NCBI GenBank assembly: GCA_910588635.1
Contig: CAJUPW010000042.1
Coordinates: 1 to 10,694 of the forward strand
DNA from: an uncultured Oscillospiraceae bacterium
GTDB lineage: Bacteria > Bacillota > Clostridia > Oscillospirales > Oscillospiraceae
DNA length: 10,694 nt
Reading direction: 5' to 3'
The notes beneath the pieces were generated by a model. The model saw nothing but the letters and a program-made list of their open reading frames with translations, searched no databases and was not told the origin of the DNA. Made by a program: the position numbers and the translations under genes. Of this stretch, positions 6,111 through 10,694 are shown piece by piece. How positions within the stretch are numbered: the first letter of the stretch is position 1; each line of letters opens with the position of its first letter.

Positions 6111-8000
6111 ATGCCTATGAGACGCTTTGGCCTCCAGAACATCACCATATACATTCTGCTGGCGCTGATGATCTTTTTTACCTTCTCCACGCTCCAGCAG
6201 ATGGACAAAAAGGACGCGCCTACCTACAGCCAGATCAGAACGCTCTTTCTCCAGGAGCAGGTGGAGTACTTCACTCTGGAGGACAAGACCCTCACCCTGA
6301 TCCTGCGGGGCGGGAGCGGAAGCGACCCCGTTCGGATCACCTACCGGGTGGCCGACCCCGATCTCTTTTATACAGATATGCGGGAGCTGGTCAACGAGCA
6401 GCTGGAGAGCGGGGTGCTCAAGGGGTATGACTATCCCCCCGGGGTGGAGAGCGCCTGGTGGTACAACCTGATTCCCTATCTGGTGGCCTCGGCGGTGCTG
6501 TGTCTGTTTTGGTTTCTCCTGGTCCGCCAGCGCAGCGGGAACAGCGGCGGCGGAGGCGCCCCCGGCGCGGCCCGCTTCGGCCGGGCCCGAACCCGCACCC
6601 TGTCCGACCAGGGGAAGAAGGTTACCTTTCAGGATGTGGCCGGGGCGGAGGAGGAGAAGGAGGAACTGCAGGAGATCGTGGAGTTCCTCCGGGACCCCAA
6701 GAAGTTCACCTCCCTGGGGGCGCGCATCCCAAAGGGCGTGCTGCTGGTGGGCCCTCCGGGCACCGGTAAGACCCTGATCGCCAAGGCGGTGGCTGGGGAG
6801 GCGGGAGTGCAGTTTCTGTCCATCTCAGGCTCCGATTTTGTGGAGCTCTACGTGGGCGTGGGCGCGTCCCGAGTCCGGGACCTCTTCGATCAGGCCAAAA
6901 AGGATGCCCCGGCTATTGTGTTCATTGACGAGATCGACGCCGTGGGACGCCAGCGGGGCACCGGCCTGGGGGGCGGCCATGACGAGCGGGAGCAGACCTT
7001 GAACCAACTGCTGGTGGAGATGGACGGCTTTGCCTCCAATGAGGGCGTGATTGTCCTGGCCGCCACCAACCGGCAGGATATTCTGGACCCCGCCCTCCTG
7101 CGGCCAGGCCGGTTTGACCGGCAGATCTATGTGGGCCTGCCCGACATCAAGGGCCGGGAGGATATTTTGAAGGTCCACGCCCGGGAGAAACCCCTGGCAG
7201 AGGACGTGGTGCTCCGGGATGTGGCCAAGGCCACATCCGGCTTTACCGGGGCCGATTTGGAGAACCTGCTCAACGAGGCGGCCTTGCTGGCCGCCCGGGC
7301 CGACCGGCGTTTCCTCACCCGTACCGACCTCCACGAGGCCATGCTCAAGGTGATCGCCGGCCCGGAGAAGCGCAGCCGGGTGGTCACCGAGCATACCCGC
7401 AGGCTCACCGCTTACCACGAGGCGGGCCACGCGGTGGTCATCCATGAGCTGTCAACCGCCGACCCGGTCCACCAGATCACCATCGTTCCCCGTGGGCAGG
7501 CGGGAGGCATGACCATCTCCCTGCCCGACGAGGATAAGGCCTACCAGTCCAAAAAGGAGCTCACCGAACAGATTGCCCGCTGCCTGGGCGGCCGGGTGGC
7601 CGAGCAGTTGGTGCTGGGGGATATCTCCACCGGCGCGGGCAGCGATATCCAGCGGGCCTCCGCTATCGCCCGAAATATGGTCATGCGCTACGGGATGAGC
7701 GGCAAGCTGGGCAGCGTGGTCTATGAGACCGGTCACGACGAGGTGTTCATCGGCCGGTCCATGGCTCAGGCCAAGAGCTACTCCGAGGAGGTAGCCGCTC
7801 TCATCGACCAGGAAGTCAGCGCCCTGATCGGCGCGGCCTACAGCGACTGTGAGCGTATTTTGAAGCTCCGCCGCCATGAGCTGGAGATTACCGCCCGATA
7901 TCTGCTGGACCACGAGACCATGGACGCGGATACCTTTGCCAAGGTATTTGACGACCCCGGCGCGGAAGAGCTGGCCCCCTATCGGGATGTACAGCCCTGA
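6111..8000 (+). CDS. ftsH: ATP-dependent zinc metalloprotease FtsH
   Basis: This is a hexameric membrane-anchored AAA+ protease that degrades misfolded membrane proteins and regulators. The 629-residue protein has TM1 at about 10-28, an extracytoplasmic domain of about 87 residues, and TM2 at about 119-138. A Gly-rich linker precedes the AAA domain. Walker A GPPGTGKT is at 214-221 and Walker B IVFIDEID at 269-276. The second region of homology contains RPGRFDRQI, with the arginine fingers. The zinc site HEAGH is at 436-440, with the likely third ligand D512 in AGSDIQRAS. GGAAAGGAA at 6100-6108 precedes the start; the ATG at 6117 is an alternative with better spacing. It begins 13 bases after hpt and ends the housekeeping block. 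No clear intrinsic terminator with a U-run follows before the tRNA promoter. Confidence 0.98.
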   Translation: MPMRRFGLQNITIYILLALMIFFTFSTLQQMDKKDAPTYSQIRTLFLQEQVEYFTLEDKTLTLILRGGSGSDPVRITYRVADPDLFYTDMRELVNEQLESGVLKGYDYPPGVESAWWYNLIPYLVASAVLCLFWFLLVRQRSGNSGGGGAPGAARFGRARTRTLSDQGKKVTFQDVAGAEEEKEELQEIVEFLRDPKKFTSLGARIPKGVLLVGPPGTGKTLIAKAVAGEAGVQFLSISGSDFVELYVGVGASRVRDLFDQAKKDAPAIVFIDEIDAVGRQRGTGLGGGHDEREQTLNQLLVEMDGFASNEGVIVLAATNRQDILDPALLRPGRFDRQIYVGLPDIKGREDILKVHAREKPLAEDVVLRDVAKATSGFTGADLENLLNEAALLAARADRRFLTRTDLHEAMLKVIAGPEKRSRVVTEHTRRLTAYHEAGHAVVIHELSTADPVHQITIVPRGQAGGMTISLPDEDKAYQSKKELTEQIARCLGGRVAEQLVLGDISTGAGSDIQRASAIARNMVMRYGMSGKLGSVVYETGHDEVFIGRSMAQAKSYSEEVAALIDQEVSALIGAAYSDCERILKLRRHELEITARYLLDHETMDADTFAKVFDDPGAEELAPYRDVQP

Positions 8001-8035
8001 GACGCCCTTTTCTGGCGGAGATGGAAATTTTCCTC

Positions 8036-8064
8036 TTTACAAATACACTCAAAGGTGCTATACT
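8036..8064 (+). promoter_or_regulatory. Sigma-A promoter of the tRNA-Arg gene
   Basis: TTTACA (8036-8041) and TATACT (8059-8064) are separated by exactly 17 bases, with TGC just before the -10 (extended -10). Transcription would start near 8071, about 15 bases before the tRNA. Each hexamer is one base off consensus. Confidence 0.85.
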
Positions 8065-8081
8065 AACATAGCGCCTTTGAG
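8048..8081. repeat. 14-bp inverted repeat across the tRNA promoter -10
   Basis: The arms are 8048-8061 (CTCAAAGGTGCTAT) and 8068-8081 (ATAGCGCCTTTGAG), with a 6-base loop. 13 of 14 pairs are Watson-Crick and one is T-G. The dyad contains the -10 box. No T-run follows, so a terminator for ftsH is unlikely; an operator or an overlapping ftsH 3' hairpin are the alternatives. Confidence 0.7.
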
Positions 8082-8085
8082 ATGT

Positions 8086-8162
8086 GCGTCCGTAGTTCAA
8101 TTGGATAGAGCGTCAGATTCCGGTTCTGAATGTTGGGGGTTCGAGTCCCTTCGGGCGTGCCA
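8086..8162 (+). tRNA. tRNA-Arg (anticodon CCG)
   Basis: A full cloverleaf can be drawn. The acceptor GCGTCCG pairs with CGGGCGT (G-U at position 1), followed by discriminator G and an encoded CCA at 8160-8162. The D arm is GTTC/GAGC with the loop AATTGGATA. The anticodon stem TCAGA/TCTGA encloses the loop TTCCGGT, giving anticodon CCG, which reads CGG, a codon common in the GC-rich genes here. The T arm has TTCGAGT in the loop. It has its own strong promoter. The AT-rich mobile segment begins immediately after CCA, and tRNA-Arg 3' ends are common integration sites. I could not identify the second attachment repeat within the window. Confidence 0.96.
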
Positions 8163-8192
8163 ATGAAAAACCCGCCGAAAGCCTTAGTTTTA

Positions 8193-8231
8193 CGTTGATA
8201 AGGAAGTATTTACAACAACTTATCATCAACG
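8193..8231. repeat. Imperfect inverted repeat 30 bases from the tRNA end
   Basis: CGTTGATAAG (8193-8202) and CTTATCATCAACG (8219-8231) pair with a 3-base bulge around a 16-base loop. Its position just inside the presumed element boundary suggests a recombinase-arm or end structure, but this is speculative. Confidence 0.4.
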
Positions 8232-8251
8232 CAGACAAACAGGGTGCAAGC

Positions 8252-8299
8252 AAAAGCAGAGAACATATCACTTTCATTAGTGGTCGGTTCTCTGCTTTT
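8252..8299. terminator. Likely bidirectional intrinsic terminator between the tRNA and the element genes
   Basis: A 13-bp perfect stem (8252-8264 AAAAGCAGAGAAC; 8287-8299 GTTCTCTGCTTTT) encloses a 22-base loop with an inner CACT/AGTG pairing. A-runs on one side and T-runs on the other make it work in both directions, ending the tRNA transcript and insulating the - strand genes. Confidence 0.6.
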
Positions 8300-8474
8300 C
8301 TGTTACGCAATAGAACACCGTTTTTGAGAGCAGACATATAAAACCCTTACCCCGCCATTTCAACGCCCGCAAAGCCGCATAAATCAAGAGAAAAATAACC
8401 TCTACTGCGTAACAAATCCCATAATAAGTTGAGGGCGAAAGCAGTTTACTGATTTCGTCCTCTTGACTGCCCAT

Positions 8475-8548
8475 TAGCAAAGGCGGAAAAAGCTGTCAAG
8501 GGCGCGTAGCGCGAAGTTTACCCTTGACAGCTTTTTCTGTCTTTGCTA
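8475..8548. repeat. 28-bp stem-loop immediately downstream of the Orf8-like gene
   Basis: The core is a 16-bp perfect inverted repeat (8487-8502 with 8521-8536, AAAAAGCTGTCAAGGG and its complement). It extends outward to 8475 and 8548 with only two wobble pairs. The 18-base loop contains its own CGCG-TAG-CGCG palindrome. It starts 5 bases after the end of the 8553-8756 gene on the - strand, so it may terminate that operon. Its length is far beyond a usual terminator, which also suggests a recombination or protein-binding site. Confidence 0.7.
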
Positions 8549-8552
8549 CTTC

Positions 8553-8756
8553 CTATCGGTCGAAGCGGAATTTCAATATGGCTTCAACCAGTTTCGCCTT
8601 TAATCTGTCCTGTGTATCGTCATTGATATGCCCCTTATACATAGACAGGTATTTGATGTGTGCGGTGTAGTACCGCAATACTGCGTCTACCGCTTCCGGC
8701 TCTCCGGCAACGGCTTTTTCGATTACTTCAAAAGGTATCAGCTTTTTGTTCCTCAT
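8553..8756 (-). CDS. Orf8-like small helix-turn-helix protein of conjugative transposons
   Basis: This 67-residue protein belongs to the small HTH family that accompanies the sigma factor in Tn916-type elements. Typical features are the opening IPFEVIEKAVAGEPEAVDAVLRYY, the central IKYLS, the Asp-rich turn after it, and the closing helix LVEAILKFRF. It probably acts with the adjacent sigma factor in controlling the element's genes; the exact role is not settled. The start ATG at 8754-8756 is preceded on its strand by GGGGGAG (8765-8771), 8 bases away. It overlaps the end of the sigma gene by 29 bases, as expected for a coupled pair. A long stem-loop follows the stop. It is complete for its family. 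Confidence 0.85.
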   Translation of the reverse strand: MRNKKLIPFEVIEKAVAGEPEAVDAVLRYYTAHIKYLSMYKGHINDDTQDRLKAKLVEAILKFRFDR

Positions 8757-9186
8757 GTTCCAATCTCCCCCATTCTTTCCGCAACTGTTTCAGCGCAACA
8801 TTTCTCCGACTGTTTATTGTACTTCTGCAACGCCCGTACAGTCTGCCGATTGCTTCATCACGATAACCGATGAAGTAATATAGCAACAAAACTTCTTGTC
8901 TTAATTTCGGCAATCTTGATAATGCCGCTGCTAACCGTTCATCATCAACGATAACTTTCTTTCCCAACACAAAAAATATGGTCGGCTTGTCCTGTTTTTC
9001 AAAGTAACTATCCATAGCAGACGGTTCAAAATATCGTTCTGACATCAGATAGTCAAGGGATATTTCTCGTTCCATTTTTCGCTTCAAATCCCGCCATGCG
9101 TTGATTGCTTCATGGCGCAGGACAACCTTGCAGAACGCATGGAAAGCATATTCAATATGCTCCATGAACTGTTCAGAATATCTCAT
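8728..9186 (-). CDS. Sigma-70-like factor, Tn916 Orf7 family
   Basis: A 152-residue small sigma factor. The N-terminal half has the poorly conserved region typical of element-encoded sigmas, with RHEAINAWRDLKRK about residues 24-37 and SLDYL. The C-terminal half (about 82-139) is a clear region 4: LSRLPKLRQEVLLLYYFIGYRDEAIGRLY followed by the recognition helix CRSTINSRRNVALKQLRK. In Tn916 the equivalent gene drives the excision/transfer genes. The start at 9184-9186 is followed by MRYSEQFMEHIEY, and an AGGGGGTG site lies 7 bases upstream. That site can be hidden by a 6-bp hairpin, and an attenuator and leader peptide lie further up. It is followed with overlap by the HTH gene. Its translation is intact throughout, so the sigma gene itself is not decayed. 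Confidence 0.88.
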   Translation of the reverse strand: MRYSEQFMEHIEYAFHAFCKVVLRHEAINAWRDLKRKMEREISLDYLMSERYFEPSAMDSYFEKQDKPTIFFVLGKKVIVDDERLAAALSRLPKLRQEVLLLYYFIGYRDEAIGRLYGRCRSTINSRRNVALKQLRKEWGRLEHEEQKADTF

Positions 9187-9194
9187 TTTCTCTC

Positions 9195-9219
9195 ACCCCC
9201 TTTCTTCCCAGTAGGGGGC
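9195..9219 (-). promoter_or_regulatory. Hairpin that hides the sigma factor ribosome-binding site
   Basis: On the - strand CCCCC (9214-9218) can pair with GGGGG (9196-9200), which is the Shine-Dalgarno of the sigma gene; an extra G-U pair extends the stem to 6 bp around a 13-base loop. This would reduce translation unless opened. Confidence 0.45.
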
Positions 9220-9220
9220 T

Positions 9221-9260
9221 ATTACAACAAAAACCCATGCAGAATATATCCGCATAGGTT
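9221..9260 (-). terminator. Attenuator (intrinsic terminator) upstream of the sigma factor
   Basis: Read on the - strand, AACCTATGCGGA (9249-9260) and TCTGCATGGGTT (9232-9243) form a 12-bp stem with two G-U pairs and a 5-base loop, followed by TTTGTTGT. On the + strand the same two positions are mismatches, so the structure is made for - strand RNA. It closely recalls the tet(M) leader terminator of Tn916. ACCCA at 9263-9267 upstream could pair with TGGGT in the right arm as an antiterminator. Confidence 0.75.
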
Positions 9261-9288
9261 CTTGGGTAATATGAGTTATTAAGACATA

Positions 9289-9402
9289 CTAAATGATATG
9301 TGTATTCATATTCATAGGCGTAATAGTCCTTGTTAATTGTTTGGCTTTTTTTGACCGATAAATGACTATTCTATTTTGTTGCTGACATACTTTGCATTTC
9401 AT
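9289..9402 (-). CDS. Putative 37-residue leader peptide
   Basis: A short frame (MKCKVCQQQNRIVIY... ending NMNTHII) starts at ATG 9400-9402 with a good ribosome-binding site: GGGG at 9410-9413 in an AAAGGGGAA context, 7 bases away. It ends at TAG 9289-9291, 28 bases before the attenuator stem. Position, size and site strength are those of a leader peptide whose translation controls downstream termination, as described for tet(M) in Tn916. It is rich in Lys/Arg/Gln/Asn and has a CxxC pair near the start. I do not recognise a family. Function as a protein is doubtful; function as a ribosome-stalling sensor is plausible. I found no convincing promoter just upstream, so it may lie on a transcript that escapes the terminator at 9469-9515 or start from a weak promoter. 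Confidence 0.55.
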   Translation of the reverse strand: MKCKVCQQQNRIVIYRSKKAKQLTRTITPMNMNTHII

Positions 9403-9468
9403 CACGATTCCCCTTTGTTATCCGTAAAATAAGTCTGCTGACTTGATAGAAATTTCTTTATTGAACAT

Positions 9469-9515
9469 AAAAAGAGCCGACAAACTGTGATTCTTATCAC
9501 AAGTCTGTCGGCTCT
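9469..9515 (-). terminator. Intrinsic terminator after the KTR gene
   Basis: On the - strand a 10-bp perfect stem (AGAGCCGACA at 9506-9515 with TGTCGGCTCT at 9473-9482) is extended inward by short helices (GAT/ATC and flanks) and followed by TTTTTATG. It lies 22 bases after the KTR stop and would end the DUF3796-XRE-KTR transcript before the sigma leader. Confidence 0.8.
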
Positions 9516-9536
9516 GCGTCTTATGCGTCTGGCTCT

Positions 9537-9704
9537 TTATTGTTTTTGGATAACTGTTATTTGCAAATCCTTTACGTCAATTAAATTTTCCTGTCTGCAC
9601 TTCGGGCAGTAGAGAGGAAAGTTCTTTAACTCCGTATCTGTCCTAATTTTCAATCGTGTCTTATTGCCGCAAACAGGGCATAATATCCATTTGACTTTAT
9701 CCAT
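9537..9704 (-). CDS. Cysteine-rich KTR domain protein (Tn916 Orf6-like)
   Basis: A 55-residue protein beginning MDKVKWILCPVCGNKTRLKI and ending TVIQKQ. It has two CxxC knuckles, C9-C12 and C33-C36, a likely zinc ribbon, and the KTR tripeptide that names the family. The best-known relative is the small ORF directly after tet(M) in Tn916-family elements; its molecular role is not established. ATG is at 9702-9704, 2 bases after the XRE stop, so it is the third gene of that operon. The nearest ribosome-binding sequence (GGAGGAG at 9722-9728) is 17 bases away, so translation may depend on coupling to XRE. A strong terminator follows. Identity is secure from the sequence pattern even though the frame is short. 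Confidence 0.85.
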   Translation of the reverse strand: MDKVKWILCPVCGNKTRLKIRTDTELKNFPLYCPKCRQENLIDVKDLQITVIQKQ

Positions 9705-9706
9705 TT

Positions 9707-9928
9707 TTATTTCGATTTTTTCTCCTCCTCTACCGTAAATACTTCCTCAATCGTTACACCAAAAACCTTTGCTATATTCCATGCCAAAACTAAAGAAGGG
9801 TTATATTTTCCTTTTTCAAGATTTCCGATAGTTTCACGACGCACACCCACTTTTGAAGCTAATTCCTCCTGCTTCATATCAAATCTCGCCCTATACTCCT
9901 TTATTCTGTTTTTAATCATTTTTTGCAT
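9707..9928 (-). CDS. XRE-family helix-turn-helix repressor
   Basis: A 73-residue single-domain regulator. The five-helix Cro/C1-type fold is clear: RIKEYRARFDMKQEELASKVGVRRETIGNLEKGKYNPSLVLAWNIAKVFGVTIEEVF, with the HTH around residues 18-40. The tail is highly charged (EEEKKSK). These small YozG-like regulators often pair with a membrane protein and repress their own operon. The ATG at 9926-9928 has AGAGAGG just upstream and overlaps the end of the DUF3796 gene by 17 bases; Met4 at 9919 is a possible alternative. The nested palindromes at the operon promoter are its best candidate operator. The KTR gene follows within 3 bases. Confidence 0.92.
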   Translation of the reverse strand: MQKMIKNRIKEYRARFDMKQEELASKVGVRRETIGNLEKGKYNPSLVLAWNIAKVFGVTIEEVFTVEEEKKSK

Positions 9929-10262
9929 TTAACCTCTCTCTAATTTCCATTATAAAAGTTGAAAAAGCAAAAATGGCTATTGATACTCCAAATCCCAATG
10001 CTGTTCCGGCTGCTAATGGATTGCTGCTAAGATTGAAATGTGACAGTATCAAGGTTGCGGATGTTGTAATTAAGAGGTTTGATACAAACGCAAAAGTAGC
10101 GCATTTCCTCATGTTTTCAATAAACATTTCATCGGGATTTACCCAGAAATATTCAAAGAATAGGGCAAACGCAAAGAAACATAGGAATAAGGGTTCCTCA
10201 CCCAAAATCCCCCAAAATCCTAACAAAGAAAGAAAACCTATACAGCCATACCAATTTTTCAT
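9912..10262 (-). CDS. DUF3796-like membrane protein
   Basis: A 116-residue integral membrane protein with about four predicted helices, roughly residues 6-20, 24-40, 55-75 and 84-106. The N-terminal run of Gly/Leu/Phe, the NPDEMFIENMRKCATFAF segment and the overall length match what I recall of DUF3796. That family often sits next to a small XRE regulator in Firmicutes, and its function is unknown. I moved the start from the longest frame to ATG 10260-10262: an excellent AAGGAG (10271-10276 region) sits 7 bases upstream, and the upstream extension would cover the promoter -10. First gene of the DUF3796-XRE-KTR operon. It might sense or transmit a membrane signal to the XRE protein; that is inference only. 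Confidence 0.8.
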   Translation of the reverse strand: MKNWYGCIGFLSLLGFWGILGEEPLFLCFFAFALFFEYFWVNPDEMFIENMRKCATFAFVSNLLITTSATLILSHFNLSSNPLAAGTALGFGVSIAIFAFSTFIMEIRERLNAKND

Positions 10263-10307
10263 TGTGTTACTCCTTTTTATGTGGTGTATTTCGCACTTTA
10301 CGTTATA

Positions 10308-10336
10308 AATATACCACATTATTTTCGACATGTCAA
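10308..10336 (-). promoter_or_regulatory. Promoter of the DUF3796-XRE-KTR operon
   Basis: On the - strand the -35 is TTGACA (10331-10336, full consensus), the spacer is 17 bases, and the -10 is TATATT (10308-10313) with TGG before it (extended -10). The expected start is near 10301, giving a leader of about 40 bases to the ATG at 10262. Confidence 0.85.
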
Positions 10337-10350
10337 TCTCAAATAATGTG
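10315..10350. promoter_or_regulatory. Candidate operator: nested palindromes over the -35
   Basis: A 10-bp perfect inverted repeat (CACATTATTT at 10315-10324; AAATAATGTG at 10341-10350) encloses a second palindrome GACATGTC (10327-10334). Both cover the -35 box and the spacer, the usual place for an XRE repressor to bind. The repressor in the same operon is the natural candidate for autoregulation. Confidence 0.6.
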
Positions 10351-10361
10351 TTCTATTCTAG

Positions 10362-10389
10362 TTGACAAGTAGAACTGTACAGACATACT
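10362..10389 (+). promoter_or_regulatory. Possible divergent promoter reading rightward
   Basis: TTGACA (10362-10367), 16 bases, then CATACT (10384-10389), which matches four of six -10 positions. The -35 lies in an imperfect dyad, CTAnTTGnCAAnTAG at 10358-10372. It would transcribe the structured stretch at the right end. Confidence 0.4.
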
Positions 10390-10411
10390 CTAAAACCACA
10401 TTACAGCTCAT

Positions 10412-10694
10412 AAAAACTTCGGTTTTTCTTTATCCATATTTGGCATTTCCGAAACTTCCCTGTATTAAGGAGCAAGGAAAACTTTTTGAAGAATTTTTCT
10501 CAATTCTCCGTCAAAATCGCCCTGTGCGGTGTTGTAGGTAGTGAGAGGATTTCAAGAGGGTTTGGGATTCTTCCCAACAAGCAAAATCTGTCCGACAAGC
10601 TATAGCGTGGACGGGCAGATTTACGGAAATGGGTACCCGTTTCCTATGCTTGCTCCGAAACTTATCATTTAGCAAATACGGAAAGGAAGGGAAA
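10412..10694 (+). other. Structured, apparently non-coding stretch at the right end
   Basis: No convincing gene is visible over these bases. The stretch holds several hairpins: AAAAAC-TTCG-GTTTTT (10412-10427); TTGGGA-TTCT-TCCCAA (10562-10577); an 11-bp stem, 10584-10594 with 10612-10622, with one wobble and a GCTATAGC palindrome in its loop; and GGAAATGGGT/ACCCGTTTCC (10625-10644, one mismatch). It ends with GGAAAGGAAGGG (10681-10692), a strong ribosome-binding pattern just before the window edge, so a + strand gene probably starts right outside. A frame open from ATG 10629 to the edge has no ribosome-binding site. A structured 5' leader or an origin of transfer are the options. Confidence 0.5.

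Larger units (their letters stand above)
8163..10694. mobile_element. Part of a Tn916/Tn1549-type conjugative element or its remnant (right end outside the window)
   Basis: From the base after the tRNA to the window end, composition is AT-rich, every recognisable gene is on the - strand, and gene content matches the regulatory module of Tn916-family elements. It holds an Orf7-like sigma factor overlapping an Orf8-like HTH protein, an Orf6-like cysteine-rich KTR protein, a leader peptide with an attenuator, an XRE regulator and a DUF3796 membrane protein. In Tn916, xis and int follow orf8. Here only about 390 bases of hairpin-rich sequence separate the orf8 homologue from the tRNA, and neither gene is present. 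The element is therefore decayed at this end, rearranged, or uses a recombinase encoded beyond the window. Boundaries are inferred. Confidence 0.7.

Noticed and set aside
8113..8337. - strand 74-residue frame ending ARPKGLEPPTFRTGI
   Set aside because: Its C-terminus is the antisense translation of the tRNA-Arg gene, a well-known spurious frame; no ribosome-binding site supports the start.
8277..8480. - strand 67-residue frame with a hydrophobic middle
   Set aside because: Its start lies in the long stem-loop without a ribosome-binding site and its end runs through the terminator hairpin at 8252-8299; no recognisable family.
9973..10308. + strand 111-residue frame
   Set aside because: It is antisense to the DUF3796-like gene, which has a consensus promoter, ribosome-binding site and membrane-protein pattern.
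10629..10694. + strand frame from ATG 10629, open to the window edge
   Set aside because: No ribosome-binding site precedes it and it begins within an inverted repeat; too short to judge.
1..10694. CRISPR array or rRNA genes
   Set aside because: No regularly spaced repeats and no rRNA-like sequence were seen on either strand.

Overview
The window reads as a piece of a GC-rich Clostridia chromosome, most likely Oscillospiraceae (Flavonifractor/Lawsonibacter-like). This rests on the Firmicutes gene order gdpP-rplI-dnaB-tilS-hpt-ftsH combined with very GC-rich codon use. The genus is an inference.

Bases 1-8000 are a co-directional housekeeping block on the + strand: the 3' part of gdpP (c-di-AMP phosphodiesterase), rplI (ribosomal protein L9), dnaB (replicative helicase), tilS (tRNA-Ile lysidine synthetase), hpt (hypoxanthine phosphoribosyltransferase) and ftsH (membrane AAA protease). 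Spacing is tight throughout, as in an operon. gdpP carries an in-frame amber codon where family members have glutamine, and coding-quality sequence continues in the same frame to a normal stop at 651-653, so the protein loses its last 43 residues.

Between tilS and hpt sits a clearly foreign, much more AT-rich two-gene cassette (3994-5531). It encodes a beta-class SPPY DNA methyltransferase and, overlapping it by 4 bases, a restriction endonuclease that I recognise as a close relative of BstYI (target RGATCY). It is bounded by an 8-bp direct repeat and keeps the operon's direction, so it probably rides on the housekeeping transcript.

ftsH is followed by a strong promoter lying inside a 14-bp dyad, then tRNA-Arg(CCG) at 8086-8162. 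Right after the tRNA the composition falls to AT-rich and all genes turn to the - strand. This is part of a Tn916/Tn1549-family type conjugative element: an Orf8-like HTH protein, an Orf7-like sigma factor, a leader peptide with an attenuator, an Orf6-like cysteine-rich KTR protein, an XRE repressor and a DUF3796 membrane protein. No integrase or excisionase lies between the sigma/HTH pair and the tRNA. The last 300 bases are a structured, apparently non-coding stretch that leads toward a gene beyond the window.

Three points stand out. The 2.86 kb from 7832 to the end contain no GATC, although the rest of the window has 31. The sigma factor has stacked leader-level controls. The XRE operon occupies the place where tet(M) sits beside the KTR gene in Tn916.
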